Positions 14,434 to 22,510 of a stretch of DNA of 29,630 bases are shown here, piece after piece. The notes beneath the pieces were generated by a model. It worked only from the letters and a program-made list of their open reading frames with translations, did not search any database and was not told the origin of the DNA. Location of the stretch: the IMG/VR virus record IMGVR_UViG_3300044940_000199, positions 1 to 29,630 of that record; one strand, 5' to 3'. Position numbers and translations under genes: made by a program. The first letter of the stretch is position 1, and the number at the start of each line of letters is the position of its first letter. Source of the stretch: a virus.

Positions 14434-17372
14434 TTGCGCTCTCCGATGTATCTGACATTGCTGATCTGCAGCAGCCTGAAGCCTGATCCTCCGAGCAGCC
14501 TTCCCTTGATAGCGTATAGGTGCTTGCCAGGACCTCCCCTATCAATGATTGGCTTGGCAAGGGCATCATATTTCCACCTGTCAACCCTGCCAAAAATCGT
14601 GTCTGTGTCGTCAGTTAGATGCAGGTTGAGATAAAGGCTGGGCTCGCCTTCAAAAGCATACCCACGACGCTGGACATTGACGACTTCATTCCCATCGCGA
14701 GGGTTGATCTTTGTGAGGATGCAGAACACTAGGTATTCCTTGCCTTCATCCTCTGAATTGATCTGGGCGATTGGCGTTGGACGTGTCAGAATATTGCGCG
14801 CTGCTGGATCTGGCATCACCCGCATGAATGCGTCACGGATAGGCCACAGGCTGTCAATATCTGTGACTGGGTTGGTTAGCAGGTTGATGACGCGCGTAGG
14901 GACTGAGATCTCTGTGCGCGTGATCTTATCAACCACCTTCTTTTGACCTGATTGAGCGATGCTAAGTAGGTTCTTCCACCCACCAGCAAGCTTGCGCGCC
15001 TCCAGGAACTTCTCAGCATTCACAAGGCCGATGCCCTTCACTGCTGTGAGTGGACCAGCCAGCACCTTCTTGCCATTGCGGACAGTAACGCCCCACCTCA
15101 TGCCGCTGGTCTCAGGATCGACCGCGACATAATCAATGCCTTCCGCAGTTATCTCGCGCAGCGTCTTGACCTGACGATCAGGATCGCTCTCGTGTGATAG
15201 CGTAGCAGCCGCAAACTCCTCAGGGTAGTGTGCCTTCAACCAGCAGCACCAGTAGGACACAATGCCGTATGCCACTGAGTGCGAACGGTTGAATGCCCAT
15301 GACCCATAAGCACAGAGCTCGTCCCAGATCTTGTCTAGCACTCCAGAAGGGATGCCCTTTGCGCGCGCGCCAGCTTTCCACCTATCGCCATACTGGTCAA
15401 AGAACTCCTTGCCCATGGACTTGCTCATCGCCTTGCGCAGCGCAGTGACGTCCTCCCATGACAAGCCGCCGATATTGCGGCCTATCTCCATCACCTGCTC
15501 CTGGTAGATCACTACTCCCCTCGTGCCAGAGAGGTATGGCTCAAACAGCGGGTGCGGATATGTGACAGGCTCCTTACCATTACGCCTGTCAACCCATCGC
15601 TGGGCTCCGCCGCTATTGAGTGGGCCAGGCCGCGCCAAGGCTGTGATGGTGATAATGTCTTCGAGTTCGGTGATCCTGACCTGCTTGGCTAGCGATTGAA
15701 GAGCCATCCCATTGAACTGGAATACCCCAGACCATTTTTGTTCATTCAGAACGTCGAAGGCTCGTTGGTCGTCTAGAGGGACTGTCTCCAGATGATCGCG
15801 CGGAAGGCCTGCCATCGCGAGCGTGTCCTCAAACACGCTAAGCTGCGTAAGGCCAAGCGCGTCAATCTTCAGCATGCCGAGGTCCTCAGCGTCCTTTTTA
15901 TCGCACATGGTGGCGCCTGTGCGATCGTCCACAGCGACGTAACGCTCGACCGGCTCGCTGGTGAGAATGATGCCTGCTGCATGCTGGCTGTAGTGCCTTG
16001 GGTGCCCTTCAAGGCGCTGGCAGATCGCCATCTCTGGGTGCTTTTCGATCAGCTCTCTTCCTGCAGATGTGTCCTTGAACGTGTCTTCAACTGCCTGCAA
16101 TGCCCGCGCGTCGCCGCTGCTGCGCTTGATGATGGACTCAAGCACAGCCTCTAGCCTCCACTTTGGCACATTCAGCGCTGCCCCTGCCTCGCTAATCGCA
16201 CTGCGTGGCTTATAGACTGCCACTGTGCCGAGACGTGCAACGTGATCCTTGCCATACTTATCGCGCATGTAGCCGAATATAAGATCTCGCTGCTGGTCGC
16301 TGAAGTCGAGGTCTATGTCCGGCAGATCGGCACGTGTGATGTCAATGAATCGCTCGAAGATCAGCCCATACTTGATGGGGTCTATCGTCGTGATGCGCAG
16401 AAGGTAACACACAAGGGATCCGCACGACGAACCACGTGCAGGCCCACAAATCATGTTCTGTCGAGCAAACGCCATCATGTCGGCGATGATGTAGAAATAG
16501 TCCTCGAACTGCTTTGTCGCGATCAGTTCGAGCTCACGGTCCAAGCGCGCCTGATAGATTGGATTGCTGAGGTCAACCCCCAGCGCGGCAGCACCCTCCT
16601 CACACATATGCCGCAGGCTCTTTGGCCTTTCAGGCTTGTAGATTTCCGCTACTGGCAGCTGTGCATTTAGCAGCGCGAGCGATGGCTCCACTGCAGCCTC
16701 TGCCTCCTCAATCCACTGCGGCAGAGCGAAGCGGTTCTTCACTGCAGTGCGCCATTCCTCCAGCGACAGCAGCCACTGCGGATAGGTCTGCCTGACGGCA
16801 TTGCGCCCGATCGCTACCTCATATGCAGCACGGTCCTCCCTGCGAGGGTAGTTGTTGTCAGATGACGCGATCAGCTTGAAGCCTGCTGCCTTGGCTTCTG
16901 CGATGTAGGCACGCGCAGAGCTCGGCGCAAGCGCCACGAACGTGTCGTCATGCGGCGCAAACTGTGTGAAGTCTGCCAGGTTATCAACGACCCGCAGCAC
17001 ACCCTTCACTTCCGTCGCTTGCCGGTAGGTGAGCATTGGCTCGTAGTATGCCTGCTTGGTGGCGAGGCGCACTAGACGGTTGATGACTTCAACACTGTCC
17101 TTGGCAAAGAAGGTCCAGTATGAGAGCCTCGGCCTGCCTTTTGGCCTCTCATCTGGCGGCAGATCTGCAGGGTAGTCGCTGACCGCCAGCTCGACACCGA
17201 ACACAGGTCGCAGGCCAGCCTTCTTCGCTTCCTTCGACCAGCGCACCCAGCCAAAAGTAGATGCGCGGTCAGAGATTGGCGCAGCTGTCGCGCCGATTTC
17301 CTTCAGCCGAGACGCCACCTCGTGAAGGTGGCCGAACGAATGGCGGAACGAGTATCCTGTCCTGACGCGCAT
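14430..17372 (-). CDS. dnaE: DNA polymerase III alpha subunit (DnaE-type)
   Basis: This 980-residue family-C polymerase has the palm signature PDIDLDFSDQQRD (about residue 350), preceded by GPARGSSCGSLVCYLL, then ALARPGPLNSGG (about 575) and SWAFNRSHSVAYGIVSYWCC (about 690). A helix-hairpin-helix (PLTAVKGIGLVNAEKFLE) and an OB-like C-terminal region follow. It is shorter than typical cellular DnaE (about 1160). The N-terminal PHP domain (RVRTGYSFRHSFGHLHE) lacks the usual HxH metal ligands, so it is probably not a nuclease; proofreading may come from the DEDDh exonuclease encoded directly upstream, whose stop overlaps this start by one base. Confidence 0.95.
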   Translation of the reverse strand: MRVRTGYSFRHSFGHLHEVASRLKEIGATAAPISDRASTFGWVRWSKEAKKAGLRPVFGVELAVSDYPADLPPDERPKGRPRLSYWTFFAKDSVEVINRLVRLATKQAYYEPMLTYRQATEVKGVLRVVDNLADFTQFAPHDDTFVALAPSSARAYIAEAKAAGFKLIASSDNNYPRREDRAAYEVAIGRNAVRQTYPQWLLSLEEWRTAVKNRFALPQWIEEAEAAVEPSLALLNAQLPVAEIYKPERPKSLRHMCEEGAAALGVDLSNPIYQARLDRELELIATKQFEDYFYIIADMMAFARQNMICGPARGSSCGSLVCYLLRITTIDPIKYGLIFERFIDITRADLPDIDLDFSDQQRDLIFGYMRDKYGKDHVARLGTVAVYKPRSAISEAGAALNVPKWRLEAVLESIIKRSSGDARALQAVEDTFKDTSAGRELIEKHPEMAICQRLEGHPRHYSQHAAGIILTSEPVERYVAVDDRTGATMCDKKDAEDLGMLKIDALGLTQLSVFEDTLAMAGLPRDHLETVPLDDQRAFDVLNEQKWSGVFQFNGMALQSLAKQVRITELEDIITITALARPGPLNSGGAQRWVDRRNGKEPVTYPHPLFEPYLSGTRGVVIYQEQVMEIGRNIGGLSWEDVTALRKAMSKSMGKEFFDQYGDRWKAGARAKGIPSGVLDKIWDELCAYGSWAFNRSHSVAYGIVSYWCCWLKAHYPEEFAAATLSHESDPDRQVKTLREITAEGIDYVAVDPETSGMRWGVTVRNGKKVLAGPLTAVKGIGLVNAEKFLEARKLAGGWKNLLSIAQSGQKKVVDKITRTEISVPTRVINLLTNPVTDIDSLWPIRDAFMRVMPDPAARNILTRPTPIAQINSEDEGKEYLVFCILTKINPRDGNEVVNVQRRGYAFEGEPSLYLNLHLTDDTDTIFGRVDRWKYDALAKPIIDRGGPGKHLYAIKGRLLGGSGFRLLQISNVRYIGERK

Positions 17373-17908
17373 CAGATGATGTGTCCTGCCTTGCGCAGCG
17401 CGACAAAGACACGCGCTAATGCACGCGTATCTGCCATCGCGCGATGAGCATCAGAGAATGTCTCCTTGAACAGCATGTGGTAAAGGTCTCCGAGACGCAG
17501 GCGATGACCCTTCCAGTGCTGCGTCTCTTCAGCGGTGCAAAGCAACATGGGCCAGCGCGGCAGAGGAATATGGCAGCGCGCGAACTCCATCTCAATGACA
17601 TCCTTGTCGAATGTCAGATTGTGAGCAACGGCCAGTGATGCCTTTTCGATCATCGCAGTGATCTGCGGCGCAACGTCTCTGAAGTGCGGTTTGCCACGAA
17701 GGTCATCATCAGTGAGCCGTGTTATCTCTGTGATGATCTCTGGCAGCGGCTGCTGCGGATCAATCAGCGTCTCAAACTCCTCTACATGCTCACCGTCATC
17801 ACCAATCAGGATACCAGCGAACTCAATGAGGCGCGGCTGGACTGACAGTGATGCCGCTGAGCAGCGCGGCAAACCAGTCGTCTCTGTGTCGAACACGAGC
17901 GTGAGCAT
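17372..17908 (-). CDS. DEDDh 3'-5' exonuclease (DnaQ/epsilon-like)
   Basis: This 178-residue protein shows the three exonuclease motifs: FDTETTGLPR at residue 6 (ExoI), AVAHNLTFDKDVIE near 95 (ExoII) and HRAMADTRALARV near 155 (ExoIII, His and Asp of DEDDh). It removes mispaired 3' ends. Being directly upstream of and coupled to dnaE, it probably acts as the proofreading subunit of the phage polymerase. It matches the length of the epsilon catalytic domain without the C-terminal clamp/alpha-binding tail. Confidence 0.92.
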   Translation of the reverse strand: MLTLVFDTETTGLPRCSAASLSVQPRLIEFAGILIGDDGEHVEEFETLIDPQQPLPEIITEITRLTDDDLRGKPHFRDVAPQITAMIEKASLAVAHNLTFDKDVIEMEFARCHIPLPRWPMLLCTAEETQHWKGHRLRLGDLYHMLFKETFSDAHRAMADTRALARVFVALRKAGHII

Positions 17909-17911
17909 TGC

Positions 17912-18208
17912 TCAGCGTTCCGCGATCTCACCATCAAGCTCGCGCAGCATCATTGCATACACTGCCATATCATCCAAGCTGTCGCGGTGCCCGTTCTTCC
18001 ACTGGTTGGCGTAGCGCGACAACTTGCCTGCCACCTGCACGAAAATGCCGATGCGGTTCCAGTCGTCCGGTGTTTCAATACGGACTCCATTAGGGAACAG
18101 CTGCGCCATGAAGTAGCCGAAGCGCTTGTAGTTGTCCCCATAGAGAGCATTGCGCTGCTCATAGAGGTCCGCGCATTCACGCAGCATCTCGGGAACGCTC
18201 TTGCCCAT
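17912..18208 (-). CDS. DUF6378-like conserved phage protein
   Basis: I chose ATG 18208 (one-base overlap with the carbamoyltransferase stop, TGATG; GAGG nine bases upstream); a GTG one codon earlier is possible. The 98-residue product (ADLYEQRNALYGDNYKRFG ... GHRDSLDDMAVYAMM) has the YGDN and KD/RDS..D.A.Y pattern of the DUF6378 family, all-helical phage proteins with a distant look of MazG-type nucleotide pyrophosphohydrolases. A role in the nucleotide pool is an inference from this and from its neighbours. Confidence 0.65.
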   Translation of the reverse strand: MGKSVPEMLRECADLYEQRNALYGDNYKRFGYFMAQLFPNGVRIETPDDWNRIGIFVQVAGKLSRYANQWKNGHRDSLDDMAVYAMMLRELDGEIAER

Positions 18209-19809
18209 CACATGACCCTCATGTAGATCTTGCCGTTACAGAACACATAGCGGAAGCCGACATCCTCACACCACTGCATTGCGGAGTCAAGGTCAGGAAA
18301 GAAGCCACGGCCATTGTAGTTTGCCGAGGTGTTGGCAACGATCGGCAAACCTGCCATCTCATCCATCACCCGTAACATCTCCGCGATCAAAGGGTGCTGC
18401 CTACGGTTCACCGTTTGCAGCCGCGCGGTGCCGTCCTCGTGGACGATCGCAGGCGCAAATTGCACAGCGGCTGGCAGCGCGCGGTGGTCAAATAGCATAT
18501 ACGGATCGGCCGTGCCAGGATTGAAGAAATCTGTAGCGCGCGTCTCCAGACAGATCGGCGCAACTGGGCGCCACGACTCGCGCCTCTTGGCTGTGTTCAG
18601 CTTGTCCTTCATCGCAGCGCTGGACGGGTTGGCGATGATGGAACGATTGCCGAGCGCACGAGGCCCAAGTTCGGCTTTGCCGTCAAGGAACACAATCGGC
18701 TCGTCAGGTTCACTGAGCAGCAGCAGCGCCAGTGAGAACGCATCAGCCTTACCCATGCACTGCCAGCCCTGCCGCGCGCTGCCATTCTCGATCGGGGTGT
18801 GGCCGCAATACACGTCCCATTTCAAGGCTTTCACCCCATTCCTCGCAGCATGGCAGGCTGCTGTGCCGATCGCAGACCCTGAATCATTTGGGCATGGCGG
18901 CACCCAGAAAGATGGGTATGCCTCACGCATCAGGCTGTTCCACTTGATGTTCAACGCTGCGCCGCCAGTGAAGATCAGATTGTTCACTCGCTTCACACCA
19001 GCATTGTGCAGCCCGACGAGGAGCTCGTGGGCTATCAGGTCATGCACGAGGCTGAGCAGCTGGAGGTCGGTGTATCCCTTCCCATCACGGAAGCGTGCAC
19101 ACAGCGCTTCCATAAGGTCGTGCTCGTTCTTCCCATTCTGCTCGATACGAAGCGAAGGATGCTTGGCGCAGCTACGGAAAATCTGTGAAGCCTCCATGAC
19201 CGCATAATGGCTGGATGAACCAGCGCGAAGCCACGACATGATCTTACCAGGCCAGTCCCTCTGGCCGAACTGATCCTCAGCCGGGTTGCGCTTCCATCCC
19301 TTCGGCATCAGCGGCCCAGCGTAGTAGCACATGATGCCATACATCATCGCGTAGTATGGGAACAGAATCGAAAGCCGCTTTGGCGTTGGGTTGCCATACT
19401 CCATGAAGTAGAGCGTCGGCCCACAGCCACCATCCCAAACCAGCACATAGGCATTCTCCTTAGCGGCTGCGAATGGGCTCATCAGATACGAACCCACCAC
19501 GTGGCCGTGAAGGTGCATGTAACTGGTCACCGGTGGCGGAACATCAAGCGCAGGCACATCGAACTCGTGGTAGGTCGCAACAGGAAAGTTGCGATGCTTG
19601 CGCAACACGCCATTCTTCCAGCCATCGATGACGATCACATCGTCCGCTGCCGGTTTGAACGGGAGGATGTCTATCGCATCTTGGATGTCAGCCAGTGTGG
19701 TGTGGCGCGGGTTGTTATAGACCTTCTCCGCTTCATGGCAGAACAAGACTGTGTCGCCATCTATCGCAGCGACAGCTGCGTCGTGGGTAATCTTGACGCC
19801 GATGATCAT
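18208..19809 (-). CDS. NodU/CmcH-type carbamoyltransferase
   Basis: The start is set at ATG 19809, with AGGAGG seven bases upstream; a longer frame to 19932 runs into the HAD gene and is rejected. The 533-residue protein has the NodU/CmcH/TobZ layout: N-terminal kinase-like domain (HDAAVAAIDGD, CHEAEKVYNNPRH; TGGAALNIKWNS near 300; PCPNDSGSAIGTA near 325) and a YrdC-like-associated C-terminal part with ELGPRALGNRSI (about 405), KRRESWRPVAPICLE and VHEDGTARLQTV. These enzymes use carbamoyl phosphate and ATP to carbamoylate a hydroxyl group. Phage members have been linked to carbamoylation of 5-hydroxymethylcytosine in DNA. Here it lies with ThyX-like, HAD and HD nucleotidase genes, so a hydroxymethyl-pyrimidine is the most likely acceptor (inference). 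Confidence 0.92.
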   Translation of the reverse strand: MIIGVKITHDAAVAAIDGDTVLFCHEAEKVYNNPRHTTLADIQDAIDILPFKPAADDVIVIDGWKNGVLRKHRNFPVATYHEFDVPALDVPPPVTSYMHLHGHVVGSYLMSPFAAAKENAYVLVWDGGCGPTLYFMEYGNPTPKRLSILFPYYAMMYGIMCYYAGPLMPKGWKRNPAEDQFGQRDWPGKIMSWLRAGSSSHYAVMEASQIFRSCAKHPSLRIEQNGKNEHDLMEALCARFRDGKGYTDLQLLSLVHDLIAHELLVGLHNAGVKRVNNLIFTGGAALNIKWNSLMREAYPSFWVPPCPNDSGSAIGTAACHAARNGVKALKWDVYCGHTPIENGSARQGWQCMGKADAFSLALLLLSEPDEPIVFLDGKAELGPRALGNRSIIANPSSAAMKDKLNTAKRRESWRPVAPICLETRATDFFNPGTADPYMLFDHRALPAAVQFAPAIVHEDGTARLQTVNRRQHPLIAEMLRVMDEMAGLPIVANTSANYNGRGFFPDLDSAMQWCEDVGFRYVFCNGKIYMRVM

Positions 19810-19810
19810 A

Positions 19811-20278
19811 TCAGTATCCTCCTGACTGAACCTGCCAACACAGGACGCCTTGCTTACGCCATTCTTCCACCACCTTGTCGCGGTCCTCAAGCACCAGCGC
19901 AATGTGAAGCGACAAAGCGCCGAACCTGCCATACCGGTTCAGCCAATCCTTGACCATGCGCGGCTTCAGGATAGCATCTGGTGTTTTGTCACCATCAGGG
20001 CGCATGATCACATCATGAAAGTAGCGCAGCACGCCGTGTTTGACGAGCAAGGTTGCGGTTTGACTATAGTAGCGCTCCGGCGTTCCTGTGACGAGCAAGA
20101 GCCTGTAATGCTCTCTCATCACGCTGCAGAAGGTTGCCACCATCTCGTTGAGCGTGTCGTGCTCTTGCGCGATGTGGAAATCATCCCAACTGCGCAAGCG
20201 AGCGAGGTGCTCGCGGTGCTTGATGTTGAGAAGTGTCCCGTCCTTGTCCACGACGATGAAGCGATTGCTGAGCGGCAT
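19811..20278 (-). CDS. HAD-family phosphatase (Pnk 3'-phosphatase-like)
   Basis: ATG 20278 overlaps the thyX-like stop by one base (TGATG). The 155-residue product has HAD motif I VVDKDGTLLN (nucleophile Asp at about residue 11), motif II VTGTPERYY (Thr near 60) and motif IV VLEDRDKVVEEWRKQG (near 130), with Lys in DKTPDAILK as motif III. The EDRDKVVEEWR...G..CWQV segment is like the phosphatase half of T4 polynucleotide kinase. It could act on nucleotide or DNA phosphate ends; in this operon it may process a modified-nucleotide intermediate. It ends one base before the carbamoyltransferase start. Confidence 0.82.
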   Translation of the reverse strand: MPLSNRFIVVDKDGTLLNIKHREHLARLRSWDDFHIAQEHDTLNEMVATFCSVMREHYRLLLVTGTPERYYSQTATLLVKHGVLRYFHDVIMRPDGDKTPDAILKPRMVKDWLNRYGRFGALSLHIALVLEDRDKVVEEWRKQGVLCWQVQSGGY

Positions 20279-21027
20279 CAGCCCCACACTCCCTTCAGCG
20301 CTTCCAGTTCCTTGAGTGCGGCGTTGACCATCGGTTTATCAACTGGGGACGAACTTCCGAGGGCCTGCTTCAGCATGCTGTCCAGCGCAGGTGTCCTCAG
20401 ACGGTCAGGGTTGAGGAATTGCTCAGCCCACGGCCAGATGCGCAGCACAGCACGCTCCATCTCTGCTGCCACTTCGGCATACTCATCCTGCGCGCGCAGG
20501 CCTTTCCGCTTGGCGAGCAGGTCAGCAAGGGTGCGCAGATTGACCTTCATAATGATGTTGGTTAGGACATTGGTCGGCAGCAGGCCGCGCGCGTCCTGGG
20601 CAGGAACGCCCATCTCGCGCAGCACCTTGTAGCCACGATTGATCTCGCTGATCGTCCGCTCCCAGACGTTCGCCCTAGAAGGATCATTGATCGTCTCAGG
20701 GATGCGAACGTTGAAGTCGCTCATGTCGGTCGAGCGCTGCGACTGTTGCGCATACGACGCTGTGCGGGTGCGCACAAGCTGATGGGTGAAAGCGCGCGTC
20801 ACATCCTGGATGCTGAAGGTGACGTCCACAAACTCCCAGCTGCTGCGGATGGTCTTGCTGATGTATTCCAGCTCGATGAGCAGCTGCTCCTCGCTCATCT
20901 TGCGGAACTCTGCGAAGCCCTGTTTGGTCTGCTGAAGCCTGGTGTTCTTGGTGAACGCAAGCAGCCGTGCCGCATACAGCGGATCTGGGCTTTCAGCGCC
21001 GGTGTAGTCAATGATCTCGACGCGCAT
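20278..21027 (-). CDS. thyX: ThyX-like flavin-dependent thymidylate synthase homologue, altered motif
   Basis: The start is ATG 21027, seven to eight bases after GGAGG; a GTG two codons upstream is too close to that site. The 249-residue protein has the ThyX layout: DVTRAFTHQLVRTRTASY (residues about 74-91) is the ThyX motif, and NLRTLADLLAKRKGLRAQDE (about 180) is the conserved C-terminal nucleotide-binding helix with its Arg and AQxE retained. However, canonical RHRx7S reads RTRx7S, the usual Asn two residues after the motif Ser-Tyr is Ala, and the following RYS is RST. ThyX methylates dUMP using folate and FAD. These changes, and the modification-like neighbourhood, make another pyrimidine or a hydroxymethylation plausible; plain thymidylate synthesis remains possible. 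Confidence 0.82.
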   Translation of the reverse strand: MRVEIIDYTGAESPDPLYAARLLAFTKNTRLQQTKQGFAEFRKMSEEQLLIELEYISKTIRSSWEFVDVTFSIQDVTRAFTHQLVRTRTASYAQQSQRSTDMSDFNVRIPETINDPSRANVWERTISEINRGYKVLREMGVPAQDARGLLPTNVLTNIIMKVNLRTLADLLAKRKGLRAQDEYAEVAAEMERAVLRIWPWAEQFLNPDRLRTPALDSMLKQALGSSSPVDKPMVNAALKELEALKGVWG

Positions 21028-21029
21028 CG

Positions 21030-22022
21030 TCACTTCCTCCAGTCGTAAGGGGTTGAGCTGTGCATCCGCGAGATAACGCGGACATCATTGACCACGTCAT
21101 CAAGCAGCAAGCCAGGCCGCCAAGTGGCAAACCTGCCAAGAGAGTAGATGCCGTGGGTCTCAGTTGCCCAGATGATGAACCGCTTGCGCGCAGTCTCATC
21201 GATGGGCGCAATCTTCGCGTAGCGCTGACGATGAACCTGGATGTTGAATACGCTGTTACGCGGCTTGCGCAGTCCGAGATACCACAAGGCCTTATCCAAA
21301 ATCTGCTGGCTGTCCTTGGCTGCGCGCTGCTCTTCCTTCGGCAGATCTTCATCAGGCACTTCAGCGCACGACGCCTCAACGATGAGACGTGAGCCAGTGA
21401 TGCTGACGCGATACGCCCAGAAGTCAGGATCAGGGACATACACCGTCGCATAAACATCAGCATTCAAGATGTCAGCGGTGATGTTGATGCCCTGAACAAA
21501 GCGGAAACGGGACGTGAATGAGATGTCGTCGTTCTTGTCTCGATACCCAAGCATTGCCGCCAGCACAGGCATCGGAATCGTGCTGATCACTGGCGGAGAG
21601 ATGGTGATGCCGCGCGCAAAAAGCTTGCCATCCTTCAGCGAGACTGGCGCGTCATATATAATCGGTGCACCGCTCCGCGCCGCCATCATCTGCACAAGGT
21701 TAGGCGGTGCGATATAACGCTCCACCACAGATGAATCAGCAGTGATGATGCTACGCGAATCAAGTGCGCCAAGCACCTTCATGCTGTATGCCAGGGCATC
21801 AGCAGTTGGGTTTCGCCACGGATGCGACGAGCGGATCACACGCACCTTCTTGAAGGTGATGCCGAGCGCATCTGCAACCGCATTGGTTCGAAAGCGAAGC
21901 AGTGCGCTGTGATTGTTGGGGAGGCTCGGCTCTGCTTCCACAATGGCGTCGCAGCTGTTGCGCAGGATGCCTGATGCCAGAAGGCCTGCCATCCCTGCAC
22001 CGATCACAGTGAACGGCATCAT
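21030..22022 (-). CDS. FAD-dependent oxidoreductase
   Basis: The 330-residue product starts with a Rossmann dinucleotide motif (FTVIGAGMAGLLASGIL, residues 4-20) and the matching acidic end of strand two (AIVEAEP), as in GidA/PHBH-type FAD proteins. SVVERYIAP and the later GIYSLGRFATWRPGLLLDDV fit a second FAD-contact region near the C-terminus. Substrate unknown. It lies between the HD nucleotidase and ThyX-like genes and overlaps the upstream stop by four bases (ATGA), so it is likely part of the same nucleotide or base-modification pathway. AGGAG lies eight bases upstream of the first ATG. Confidence 0.75.
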   Translation of the reverse strand: MMPFTVIGAGMAGLLASGILRNSCDAIVEAEPSLPNNHSALLRFRTNAVADALGITFKKVRVIRSSHPWRNPTADALAYSMKVLGALDSRSIITADSSVVERYIAPPNLVQMMAARSGAPIIYDAPVSLKDGKLFARGITISPPVISTIPMPVLAAMLGYRDKNDDISFTSRFRFVQGINITADILNADVYATVYVPDPDFWAYRVSITGSRLIVEASCAEVPDEDLPKEEQRAAKDSQQILDKALWYLGLRKPRNSVFNIQVHRQRYAKIAPIDETARKRFIIWATETHGIYSLGRFATWRPGLLLDDVVNDVRVISRMHSSTPYDWRK

Positions 22023-22510
22023 AGCGGCAACTCCTGCTGATTGCTGAGCGACAGCTCTTGAGAGATCGCCTTCACCTTCGCGTTGAGGTATTGATGCGCA
22101 CGCACCATCGTATCACTCCGATCTCCCTGAAGGTTGATGAAGTGAAGTGCTTCAAGCGCATCAGCAAGGCGGATCAACTTCCACTCGCGGTCGCTGATCG
22201 TTATCATCGCATCAACGACAACGGGAGGAAGGTTTCGGTTCTCCCAAGCGGCAGCTTCAGTCTCTGCCCAGCGGCGATAGCGGTCATCCTTTGCGTATGA
22301 TGGAGCATCACCAGTCGCGATCTCGTGTGAGTCATGGAAGAGCGCGACAAGCAATGCCTCGCGCGAGATGTTCGGCTCAAGCCCGAGAAGGATCGCTGCA
22401 ACTCCCCAAGAATGATCAGCCACAGTCTGACTGTAGCGGTGGTGAGTGTGCCAGCGCCGCACCTTACCGCTCATGTAGAGCTCGCTGCTTATTGGCTGAT
22501 GCGTTCTCAT
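22019..22510 (-). CDS. HD-domain 5'-deoxynucleotidase (YfbR-like)
   Basis: ATG 22510 overlaps the upstream stop (ATGA) with AGGAGG eight bases ahead; the longer frame is inside the neighbour. The 163-residue protein shows the HD metal site: H in RRWHTHH and DHSWGVAAI, then ALFHDSHEIATGDAPSYAK (about residues 57-75) and a late Asp (IRLADALEA). The HDxxE..TGD pattern is that of YfbR-type dNMP phosphohydrolases. Such enzymes remove canonical dNMPs; in phages with modified bases related hydrolases deplete the unmodified nucleotide, which is the inferred role here. Confidence 0.85.
   Translation of the reverse strand: MRTHQPISSELYMSGKVRRWHTHHRYSQTVADHSWGVAAILLGLEPNISREALLVALFHDSHEIATGDAPSYAKDDRYRRWAETEAAAWENRNLPPVVVDAMITISDREWKLIRLADALEALHFINLQGDRSDTMVRAHQYLNAKVKAISQELSLSNQQELPL

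Noticed and set aside
13678-14634. Plus-strand open frame (318 codons) opposite primase-helicase and dnaE
   Set aside because: It is the complement of strongly conserved motifs and crosses the boundary between two real genes; no domain of its own.
18329-19207. Plus-strand open frame opposite the carbamoyltransferase
   Set aside because: Shadow of a conserved enzyme; Ser/Arg-rich, with no start signal.
19810-19932. N-terminal extension of the carbamoyltransferase
   Set aside because: It lies inside the HAD gene; an AGGAGG seven bases before ATG 19809 and the family's normal N-terminus fix the start.
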